Assembly (NCBI GenBank): GCA_019419505.1
Contig: DXZS01000004.1
Span: 62,001 to 126,000, forward strand
From: Collinsella sp.
Lineage (GTDB): Bacteria; Actinomycetota; Coriobacteriia; Coriobacteriales; Coriobacteriaceae
Direction: 5' to 3'
DNA: 64,000 nt
Position numbers and translations under genes: made by a program. This document shows positions 29,549-36,934 of the stretch, piece by piece; the first letter of the stretch is position 1, and every line of letters starts with the position of its first letter. The notes under the pieces are model-generated. The model saw only the letters and a program-made list of their open reading frames with translations. It was not told the origin of the DNA and searched no databases.

Positions 29549-32041
29549 TTAGCTAATTCCCACAAACATGCAGCCTGAGGTCGCCCCGCGTAGGCGGGCG
29601 GCGGGCTTGCGGCCGGCTTGCGCGGCCTCGACGGCGCGACGGACGCGAGCGACGGCGCGGCCAATCTCATCGGCCTCGAGCAAGGTTCCGTCGACCATGA
29701 GACTGCGTACACCGGCATCGAGCAGCTGAGGAACCTGCGGCGTGAGGTCGATGGGGTAGGCATCGTACAGGCGAGAGCGGCCGTGGATGTCGGTACGGAC
29801 GGGCATGACCTTGCCGTCGATATTCTTGAGCGAGAGCTTGCGGGCACGCAGGCGGCAGTTGGCACAATCGTGGATGCAGCCGTTGGCCACCTGCAGGATG
29901 CAGTGCTCGCTTGTCATGACGCGCGGGCGGCCAAAGACGGTGATGCCCAGAGCCGCGGGTGCGGCGGCGCCGAGCGAGACGATCTCGTCGAGCGTGATCT
30001 CGGGGGAGAGCCAAAACGCACCGGCGCCGCGCTCGGCAAGTGCCTCCATACAGGGCGTGTTGTGCACGGGCAGACAAGAGCGAATCTCGGCCGTGGCGCC
30101 AACCTGGGCGGCCAGGGCAAGCTCAGAGATGTTGCCAATAGCGACCGTGGCGCCGGCAACAACCCACGGGTCGACGCGTACGTGGTCGACGGCGCGACAG
30201 ACCTCGTCGAGTACGGGCACGATACCCTGCTCAAATGCATCGGCAGGGGAGAGTCCGACAGCCTCGAGCGCATCGGTGGTCATGTAGATGCGCGTGGCGC
30301 CCTCGGCACGAGCTGCTTCGGCGGCCTCGAGCGAGGTGACGGTGGCGCAGATTTGCGGCTCGTCGCGGTAGTGCTCGGGCATGGGGCGCGTGCACTTGTC
30401 GAGCACCGGCAACTCGAGCGTCTTCGCGCGCTCTTCATACGGTGCCAGAATGGCCTCCTCCAGCGCCTTGCAGGCGGCGGCGCGCACCTTGTGCACAGCG
30501 GAGAAGCCCATGCCGCAGCCCTCATCGAGCGCCACATCAAAGCTCGCAGCCTCAAAGGGCGAGGAACCCATGCGGCCCACATGCTCAACCAGGTCTGACG
30601 CCTCGACGGCGCGGGTCTTGGCAGCCTCGACAGTGAAGCCCGTGGCGGAGGCGGTGAGCGCGGGGTTGTCACAGCAGGTGAGAGTGACAGTAAACGGCTC
30701 GCCCAGACGCGCCACGACGGACACATCAACGGCGCGGCGGCGCAGCACGTCGCGCTTGAGCGCGGCGCCGGCGGCATCGATGGCGCGCTGGCTGCGGATG
30801 ACGCGCACGCGGCAGCCCTCGGGCATGCTACGGGGCACGCGGCACTCGATGATGTCGCCGGCGGCGGCATCATCGGTAGCGATGGTGGTCAGGAACTGGT
30901 CGAACTCGTCGTCGTGGCGAAGTTCCAACAAGTCGCCCTTGCCCACAGGCTCAAACAGCTCAATGCGGGCGATGGCGGCGCGGCGGCGACGGTCGTCGGG
31001 TTTGAGCCCGCGCACGTCGCGGTTGGCCAGACGGCTGCCCAGCACCGTGCCCACGATCTGACCGCGGTTGTTGGAACGTTCATAGCTCATCATCTCGTCG
31101 CCCGAGGTACCGTCCTGATAGGCGTGCGTAAAGTCGCGGTTAAAGCAGCGCTTGAGCTGGCGCTGCCGGGCGGCTTCCTCGTCCTCGGCAACGGTGGCTC
31201 CGGATAGCATGTCGTCAATTTCGTGACGATACACATCAACGATGGAGTACACGTAATCGGGCGCCTTCATGCGGCCCTCGAGCTTGAGCGATGCGGCACC
31301 GGCGTCATACAGACGGCGAACGAGCTGCGAAGTATTGGTGTCACGCGGGCACAGCGCGCGCTCGCGGCCGGCGGGGGAGAGCGTGCGACCGTTCTCGTCG
31401 ATCAGCTCGTAGGGCAGGCGGCAGGGCTGGGCGCACATGCCACGGTTGGCCGATCGTCCCGCCATGGCAAAGCTTGAAAGCAGGCACAGGCCCGAGTAGC
31501 AAAAGCAGATGGCGCCATGGCTAAAGACCTCAAGGTCCACATCGGGCGCGGCATCGTGGATGGCGGCAATCTCGTCGATGGAAAGCTCGCGCGAGAGGGT
31601 TGCGCGGTCGGCGCCCTGCTCGCGGCACCAAAGGGTTCCGCGGTCGTCGTGGATGTTCGCCTGGGTCGAGATATGCGTCTCGATGCCGGGCATGGTGCGC
31701 TTGACCTCAAAGAACAGGCCCCAGTCCTGGATGATGAAGGCGTCGGCGCCCAGCGTGGAGCAGCGATGGATGAGTTGCAGCGCATCGCCCATCTCGGACT
31801 GCTTGATGACGATGTTTACCGTGACGTAGACGCGCGAGCCGGCCAGGTGCGCAGCACGGCAGGCTTGCTCAAAGGCCTCGTCGGTAAAGTTGGTGGCCTT
31901 GCGGCGGGCGTTGAAGCTGCCCATGCCGCAGTAGATGGCGTCTGCCCCGGCGGCGAGTGCGGCGGCAAAGGGCTCGGGCCCTCCGGCGGGCGCCAAAAGC
32001 TCGGGTCTGCGGTTGATGGTTCGACTGGCGGTTGCGGTCAT
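29549..32041 (-). CDS. U32 family peptidase/RlhA-like protein, long form
   Basis: The 830-residue protein has the N-terminal TIM-barrel U32 domain (ELLAPAGGPEPFAAALAAGADAIYCGMG) and the family signature with cysteines SHGAICFCYSGLCLLSS and RGMCAQPCR. Similar proteins bind an iron-sulfur cluster and include RlhA, needed for 5-hydroxycytidine in 23S rRNA. A middle region matches the DUF3656-type domain of long U32 proteins, and the C-terminal third has another cysteine cluster (CIHDCANCRLR). Despite the name, peptidase activity is doubtful. AGGCAGGA precedes the ATG at 32041. It forms an operon with the pseudouridine synthase, consistent with an RNA-modification role. Confidence 0.9.
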   Translation of the reverse strand: MTATASRTINRRPELLAPAGGPEPFAAALAAGADAIYCGMGSFNARRKATNFTDEAFEQACRAAHLAGSRVYVTVNIVIKQSEMGDALQLIHRCSTLGADAFIIQDWGLFFEVKRTMPGIETHISTQANIHDDRGTLWCREQGADRATLSRELSIDEIAAIHDAAPDVDLEVFSHGAICFCYSGLCLLSSFAMAGRSANRGMCAQPCRLPYELIDENGRTLSPAGRERALCPRDTNTSQLVRRLYDAGAASLKLEGRMKAPDYVYSIVDVYRHEIDDMLSGATVAEDEEAARQRQLKRCFNRDFTHAYQDGTSGDEMMSYERSNNRGQIVGTVLGSRLANRDVRGLKPDDRRRRAAIARIELFEPVGKGDLLELRHDDEFDQFLTTIATDDAAAGDIIECRVPRSMPEGCRVRVIRSQRAIDAAGAALKRDVLRRRAVDVSVVARLGEPFTVTLTCCDNPALTASATGFTVEAAKTRAVEASDLVEHVGRMGSSPFEAASFDVALDEGCGMGFSAVHKVRAAACKALEEAILAPYEERAKTLELPVLDKCTRPMPEHYRDEPQICATVTSLEAAEAARAEGATRIYMTTDALEAVGLSPADAFEQGIVPVLDEVCRAVDHVRVDPWVVAGATVAIGNISELALAAQVGATAEIRSCLPVHNTPCMEALAERGAGAFWLSPEITLDEIVSLGAAAPAALGITVFGRPRVMTSEHCILQVANGCIHDCANCRLRARKLSLKNIDGKVMPVRTDIHGRSRLYDAYPIDLTPQVPQLLDAGVRSLMVDGTLLEADEIGRAVARVRRAVEAAQAGRKPAARLRGATSGCMFVGIS

Positions 32042-32223
32042 ATCCTGCCTTTCAAAATGCTCAGATACTCAAAAGTATAGTGGCGCCGTCGCGATGGACG
32101 ATGCCCGCAGCCTAAGCAGGACAAAGTCTTCAGCAGCTTGGGCTGGCTGACCCCGTGGAGAACCGTTCAGCGGTCCAGGGAAACCGTTGGACGATAAAAT
32201 ATTCTCGCAACGTGATAATAATC

Positions 32224-32252
32224 TTGCATCGCGCGGAAACCTTGAGTACTAT
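32224..32252 (+). promoter_or_regulatory. Promoter of ridA
   Basis: TTGCAT (32224-32229) and TACTAT (32247-32252) with a 17-bp spacer form a good vegetative promoter about 90 bp before the ridA start. The rest of the 300-bp gap (32042-32342) is the divergent spacer to the U32 gene and holds no gene. Confidence 0.6.
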
Positions 32253-32342
32253 CCCAAATCAAGCGCGGTGTTCAGACCGAACTGTGCCTCCCGGTGTGAA
32301 CGCCGCGCTCACGCTCTCTCAATTGATCGTAAGGAGATAAAC

Positions 32343-32720
32343 ATGAGCAAGACCGTCGTGTCTTCCGATAACGCACCCGCAGCCATCGGCCCGTATTCCC
32401 CCGGCATCCAGACCGGCAACATGGTGTTCCTGTCCGGCCAGCTGGGCATCGACCCCGCAACTGGCAAGATGCCCGAGGGCGTCGAGGCCCAGGCTAAGCA
32501 GTCCCTTGCTAACGTCGAGGCCCTGCTGACTGCTGCTGGCGCTACCTTTGCCGATGTCGTCAAGACCACGGTCTACCTGGCCGACATCGCCGACTTCGCT
32601 GCCGTGAACGAGATCTACGCCTCCAAGTTCGAGGCCCCGTTCCCCGCGCGCAGCGCTTTCCAGGTTGCCGCTCTTCCGGCTGGCGGTCTGGTCGAGATCG
32701 AGGTCGTCGCCGCTCTCTAA
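32343..32720 (+). CDS. ridA: RidA family enamine/imine deaminase
   Basis: RidA hydrolyses reactive enamine or imine intermediates made by PLP enzymes such as threonine dehydratase and diaminopropionate ammonia-lyase. The 125-residue protein has the family start APAAIGPYSPGIQTGNMVFLSGQL and the arginine motif FPARSAFQVAALP, followed by VEIEVVA. AAGGAGA precedes the ATG. It stands alone between its own promoter and terminator, just before the purine-type island. That island encodes a PLP lyase (dpaL) that yields exactly such intermediates. Confidence 0.93.
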   Translation: MSKTVVSSDNAPAAIGPYSPGIQTGNMVFLSGQLGIDPATGKMPEGVEAQAKQSLANVEALLTAAGATFADVVKTTVYLADIADFAAVNEIYASKFEAPFPARSAFQVAALPAGGLVEIEVVAAL

Positions 32721-32749
32721 GGCGTTGGCAACAGCTAAACATGACATGC

Positions 32750-32788
32750 AAAAAGACCCTGCAGCGCGTGTGAACTGCAGGGTCTTTT
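32750..32788 (+). terminator. Bidirectional terminator between ridA and the first YheO-like regulator
   Basis: AAAAGACCCTGCAG and CTGCAGGGTCTTTT are perfectly complementary over 14 bp around a 10-base loop. Runs of A on one side and T on the other serve both convergent genes. Confidence 0.9.
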
Positions 32789-32832
32789 GTCAAGTGACGG
32801 ATCGCTTGTGGAGCCGCGCTCCATTTTGCTCG

Positions 32833-33489
32833 TTAGCCCTCCTTGCGAACTTTTTGCAGGTAGCGGTAGACGCTGGGCTCCGAGATACCCAGTGCGGCGG
32901 CAGCGCAGGCAACAGCGCCCTTGAGCATAAATACACCGTTGCCGTTAAGGTGGCGAATGACGTCCACGCGGTCGCTCTGACCAAGCGACGCTACATCCAG
33001 CCCGCGCGCGCTCAGCAACTCGGCAATGCTGCGGTCGATGAGCTCCTGTGTGGACTCCGAAAGGCTTTCGACCTCGATAGGGGCGGGCTCCGTGTGCGTC
33101 GGCGCCGCGTCGAAGCACGCCATGAGCTGCTGCGCCATGGCGTTGATGGAGCGCACGGTCGAGAGGTCGGTGTTGACACAGAGCATACCGACGATCTCGT
33201 CATGCTCGCGGATAAAGTACGTCGCTGACTCCAACGTCTTGCCGCCGGCGCCGCGGCCCTCGTAGCCCGTAATAAACGGCAGGTCGCGATACTTGGCGTC
33301 GTGCATGATCTTGAGTGCCAGATCGGTGGCGGGACCGCCGACCTTGCGGCCGCTCACGATGCCGTTGCGAATATCGACGATGGCGTGGTCGGGATCCGAG
33401 AAATCGTGCAGCACGATCTCGCTGTTCTTGCCGAGTACCTGCTCCAGGAAATCGACCATCGGCAAAAAGCGACGTACGGTCTCGTTCAC
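32833..33489 (-). CDS. YheO/DauR-type transcriptional regulator 1
   Basis: The 218-residue protein combines an N-terminal PAS-like YheO domain (about residues 10-115: SEIVLHDFSDPDHAIVDIRNG, then GYEGRGAGGKTLESATYFIRE) with a C-terminal helix-turn-helix domain (GAVACAAAALGISEPSVYRYLQKVR). Relatives such as DauR sense small metabolites. The GTG at 33489 follows AAAGGAG on the minus strand. It is divergent from the first NCS2 permease gene and shares a 350-bp control region with it, so it is the likely regulator of that permease operon. A second protein of the same type lies at 47136-47789 before dpaL. Confidence 0.88.
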   Translation of the reverse strand: MNETVRRFLPMVDFLEQVLGKNSEIVLHDFSDPDHAIVDIRNGIVSGRKVGGPATDLALKIMHDAKYRDLPFITGYEGRGAGGKTLESATYFIREHDEIVGMLCVNTDLSTVRSINAMAQQLMACFDAAPTHTEPAPIEVESLSESTQELIDRSIAELLSARGLDVASLGQSDRVDVIRHLNGNGVFMLKGAVACAAAALGISEPSVYRYLQKVRKEG

Positions 33490-33709
33490 GGGCAACTCCT
33501 TTGGGTGAAATCGGAAGTTCCATAACAATTTTTTCTCATGGTAACACGCTGCTTATCATCTCGTATATCCGCAGGTACATGACGTAATGCAGACGAACGG
33601 TAGGAATTTGGCGGTAAACGGTCGACCAAAAGAAAAGTAAGATGTTATTTTGACCAGACACATTCGTGACCTGCGGAAATGCGTTATCTCAGCTGAAGAA
33701 TAGTCTGAT

Positions 33710-33753
33710 AACAAAAAATTATTATTGAGAATGAGAATCATCTTTAATACGAT
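33710..33753 (+). promoter_or_regulatory. Promoter and candidate operator of the first permease operon
   Basis: TTGAGA (33725-33730) and TACGAT (33748-33753) with a 17-bp spacer form a good promoter. AACAAAAAATTATTA (33710-33724) abuts the -35 box and resembles AACAAA-N2/3-TTTGTT palindromes upstream of dpaL. The rest of the 33490-33840 spacer is AT-rich and holds no gene. Confidence 0.55.
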
Positions 33754-33840
33754 ATGCAACGAAGGCACAACCTCAACCCCGCACTGCGTCACAATAGAGC
33801 GTTAGATGCGAAAACAACTACTTCGAGGATTGGTGGTCAA

Positions 33841-35235
33841 ATGACCCAGGAGACGGTTACGAACGGCACTGAAGCCCTGTTCACTCGCGAAGGCATGCCT
33901 CCCGTTAAGGAAATGATCCCGTGTGCCCTTCAGCACGTACTGGCATCGTTTGCCGGCATCATTACCCCGGCGGTCATCATGGCCGGCGTCTACGGCTTTA
34001 ATAGCCAGCAGAGCACCGACATCATCCAGGTTGCGCTCATTCTTTCGGCAATCGACACGGCCCTTCAGGCCTTCGCTCCCTTCCGTCGCATCGGAGGCGG
34101 CCTGCCCATCGTCATGGGCGTTTCGTTCGCGTTCCTGCCGGCCCTGCAGGCCATGGGCGCCTCGGGCTTTAGCTTTGGCGCGCTGCTGGGTGGCGAGATT
34201 GTCGGCGGTGCCGTCGCGGTCCTCTTTGGTTTGGCCTACAGCAAGATCAAGTGGCTGTTCCCGCCCGTCGTGACCGGTACGGTCATCTTCTCCATTGGCG
34301 TCTCCCTCTATCCCACGGCCGTCAAGTACATGGCCGGTGGCATGGGCACGCCGCTGTGGGGTACCCCGCAGGCCTGGTGCGTCGCTCTTATCACCTTCGC
34401 CGTGGTCTTCGCGCTCGCCAACTTTGGCAAGGGCACGCTCAAGCTGGGTTCCGTATTCTTTGGCATGATCGTTGGCATGATTGTCTCCATCCCCTTTGGC
34501 ATGATCGACTTCTCCAGCGTCGCTACCGCCCAGGTCTTTGCCCTTCCCAAGCTCATGCCCTATGCGCTTGAGTTTGATCCCGAGGTCTGCATTACCCTTG
34601 CCGTCGTGTTCCCCATGGTTGCCATCCAGGTTATCGGTGACGTCTCCGCCGCCTGCCTGGGCTCCATCGACCGTATGCCCACCGAGCGCGAGCTCTCCGG
34701 CGCCATCGTGTCCCAGGGCCTCACCTCTATGGTCGGCGGTCTGCTGGGCGGTCTTCCCACCAGCGCCCTTGGCCAGAACGTGGGCATCATCTGCTCCAAC
34801 AAGGTCGTCAACAAGTGGGTCTTTGTGATCATCGCGGCCGTCTTTGCCATCGCCGGTCTGTTCCCGCAGCTCTCTGCCGTGCTCTCCGCCATCCCGCAGC
34901 CCGTCATCGGCGGCGCGACCGTCGGCGTCTTTGGCACCATTACCATGAACGGCGTGCGCATGTTCACCCGCGAGGGCCTCACGCAGCGCACTACCACCAT
35001 CGTCGGTACCTCCGTCGTCTTTGGCCTGGGTATCTGGATGGCCAGCGGCTGCCTTGCCGGCGAGGGTATGCCCGCCTGGGTGTCCACCGTCATCGGCTCC
35101 AATGCCGTAACCCCCACCGCCATCATGGCCATTGTCCTTAACCTGATCCTTCCGCAGACGCCGGTCGTGGCTCAGCACATCGATGCTGCCAAGGACGCTG
35201 CCGTGGATCTGGTCTTGCCCGAGAGCAAGAAGTAA
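33841..35235 (+). CDS. NCS2 family xanthine/urate permease 1
   Basis: A 464-residue membrane transporter of the nucleobase:cation symporter-2 family, with about 14 hydrophobic segments. It shows the family start CALQHVLASFAGIITPAVIM and the conserved LLGGLPTSALGQNVGII block, the NCS2 motif whose QN is required in XanQ and UapA. This fits uptake of xanthine or uric acid rather than uracil. The ATG at 33841 matches the family N terminus. It begins the purine-type island and is followed by ssnA, as expected for a transporter feeding purine breakdown. A second paralogue lies at 57345-58658. Confidence 0.9.
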   Translation: MTQETVTNGTEALFTREGMPPVKEMIPCALQHVLASFAGIITPAVIMAGVYGFNSQQSTDIIQVALILSAIDTALQAFAPFRRIGGGLPIVMGVSFAFLPALQAMGASGFSFGALLGGEIVGGAVAVLFGLAYSKIKWLFPPVVTGTVIFSIGVSLYPTAVKYMAGGMGTPLWGTPQAWCVALITFAVVFALANFGKGTLKLGSVFFGMIVGMIVSIPFGMIDFSSVATAQVFALPKLMPYALEFDPEVCITLAVVFPMVAIQVIGDVSAACLGSIDRMPTERELSGAIVSQGLTSMVGGLLGGLPTSALGQNVGIICSNKVVNKWVFVIIAAVFAIAGLFPQLSAVLSAIPQPVIGGATVGVFGTITMNGVRMFTREGLTQRTTTIVGTSVVFGLGIWMASGCLAGEGMPAWVSTVIGSNAVTPTAIMAIVLNLILPQTPVVAQHIDAAKDAAVDLVLPESKK

Positions 35236-35251
35236 TCAATTCGGTGCTATT

Positions 35252-35338
35252 CGTCGGCGGACGCATCGCCTCGTCCGCCGACGTCATGCGGCGTCAAGCC
35301 GCACTTCAAAGGGTTTGTCCCTTTGGTGAAGCGTTGAC
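35252..35338 (+). other. Structured spacer between the permease and ssnA
   Basis: CGTCGGCGGACG and CGTCCGCCGACG form a perfect 12-bp hairpin (35252-35283) without a T-run. Next, GTCAA (35293-35297) pairs with TTGAC (35334-35338) around a hairpin built of CTTC/GAAG and AAAGGG/CCCTTT. The spacer continues GC-rich to the ssnA start at 35431. It may be a processing site or a cis-regulatory RNA; I could not match it to a riboswitch class. Confidence 0.5.
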
Positions 35339-35430
35339 GGGAGAGGGCCCGTTTCCGGTGTAGGCCGGCGCTTCGCACTCCGCCATGTCAGAGGTGTCAA
35401 ACCCCGCCCCTGATGTTGAAGGGAGCATCC

Positions 35431-36786
35431 ATGCTTCTGGTCGCTAACGGTTCCGTCTTTACCCGCAACGCTCAGACCCCGTTCATTCCAAACGGTGCGG
35501 TCGCCATTGACGGAGATACGATCGTCGAAGTGGGCCCCGAGTGCGAGCTCAAGGCCAAGTACCCGGATGCCGAGTACGTCGACGCCCAGGGCAACCTCAT
35601 CATGCCCGGACTCATCAACTGCCACACCCACATCTACTCGGGTCTGGCCCGCGGCCTTGCCATTAAGGGCTGCAACCCCACCAACTTCCTGGAGAATCTT
35701 GAGCAGCAGTGGTGGAAGATCGACGACAACCTGACGCTCGACGGCACCAAGGCCAGCGCCTATGCCACGATTCTTGACTCCATCCGCGATGGCGTCACCA
35801 CGATCTTCGATCACCATGCGAGCTTCTGCGAGATCCCGGGAAGCCTCTTTACCATTAAGGATGCAGCTCAGGAGCTGGGCATGCGTTCGTGCCTGTGCTA
35901 CGAGGTCTCCGATCGCCGCGGCCAGGAAAAATGCGACCAGGCCATTGCCGAGAACGCCGAATTTGCCCAGTGGGCCGCCAAGGAGCGTCGCGATAACGAC
36001 AACCATATGATCGCCGCCATGTTTGGCGGACATGCCACCTTTACGCTTTCGGACGAGACCATGGACAAGATGGCCGAGGCCAACAACGGTCTGACCGGCT
36101 TCCACATCCATGTGTGCGAGGGCATGAACGACGTGTGGGATTCCCGCCTCAATCGCGGCGGCATCAGCCCCGTCGAGCGCCTGCTGCAGCACAACCTGCT
36201 GGGTCCCGACACCATGCTGGGCCACTGCATCCACGTGACGCCTGCCGAGATGGATATCGTCAAGGAGTCCGGTACCTGGCTCGTCAACAACCCCGAATCC
36301 AATATGGGCAACGCCGTGGGCTGCGCCCCCGTGCTCGAGTTCTTCCGTCGCGGCATCCCCGTGTGCATGGGCACCGATGCCTACACCCACGATATGCTCG
36401 AGAGCCTCAAGGTCTTCCTGATCATCCAGCGCCACAACGCCGCCATGCCCAACGTGGGCTGGTGCGAGGCCATGACCATGCTGTTCGAGAACAACGCCAA
36501 GATGGCGAGCAAGTACTTCGATCGCAAGCTCGGTGTGCTCGAGGCCGGCGCTGCCGCCGACGTCATCGTCATGGACTACAAGCCCTTTACGCCGCTGAGC
36601 GAGGAGAACATCGACGGCCACATGCTCTTTGGCATGATGGGCAAAAACTGCCGCACCACCATCATCAACGGCCGCGTCCTGTACAAGGATCGCGAGTTCG
36701 TTGGCATTGATGAGGACAAGATCAACGCGTGGACCATGGCTGAGTCCAAGAAGCTCTGGAGCACGCTCAACGATCGCACCTACTAA
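35431..36786 (+). CDS. ssnA: SsnA-type aminohydrolase (amidohydrolase superfamily)
   Basis: SsnA belongs to the metal-dependent amidohydrolases related to guanine deaminase and chlorohydrolases. The 451-residue protein has the metal-binding motif GLINCHTHIYSG (His65 and His67), later histidines in FHIHVCEG and MLGHCIHV, and the metal aspartate in MGTDAYTHD. The ATG at 35431 has GAAGGGAG upstream; an ATG at 35413 is in frame. ssnA next to ygfK is a hallmark of the E. coli-type purine/selenium-molybdenum locus, where it is thought to deaminate or open a purine-derived ring. The exact substrate is unproven. Confidence 0.9.
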   Translation: MLLVANGSVFTRNAQTPFIPNGAVAIDGDTIVEVGPECELKAKYPDAEYVDAQGNLIMPGLINCHTHIYSGLARGLAIKGCNPTNFLENLEQQWWKIDDNLTLDGTKASAYATILDSIRDGVTTIFDHHASFCEIPGSLFTIKDAAQELGMRSCLCYEVSDRRGQEKCDQAIAENAEFAQWAAKERRDNDNHMIAAMFGGHATFTLSDETMDKMAEANNGLTGFHIHVCEGMNDVWDSRLNRGGISPVERLLQHNLLGPDTMLGHCIHVTPAEMDIVKESGTWLVNNPESNMGNAVGCAPVLEFFRRGIPVCMGTDAYTHDMLESLKVFLIIQRHNAAMPNVGWCEAMTMLFENNAKMASKYFDRKLGVLEAGAAADVIVMDYKPFTPLSEENIDGHMLFGMMGKNCRTTIINGRVLYKDREFVGIDEDKINAWTMAESKKLWSTLNDRTY

Positions 36787-36934
36787 TTACAAGTAGATTC
36801 ACGCGCGCCGGATGTTTCGCCGCATCTGACACGCGTATAGGCGACCTCCGCGGGGTCGCCGGCGCTGTGCTAGCGCTACACCGTATTTGCGCCCGCCGCG
36901 CGGTCTCGCCGGGCGTTACAGAGAGGAGCTCACT
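36787..36934 (+). other. GC-rich structured leader of ygfK
   Basis: This 148-bp spacer contains GCGACC...GGGTCGC (36841-36859), AGCGC...GCGCT and CGCCCG...CGGGCG pairings before the ribosome site GAGAGGAG. No gene is visible. It could be a regulatory leader or an intercistronic processing region. Confidence 0.35.

Noticed and set aside
33725..33745. Fur-box-like sequence TGAGAATGAGAATCATC before the first permease
   Set aside because: It only partly matches the Fur consensus, overlaps a good promoter, and iron control is not suggested by the genes.
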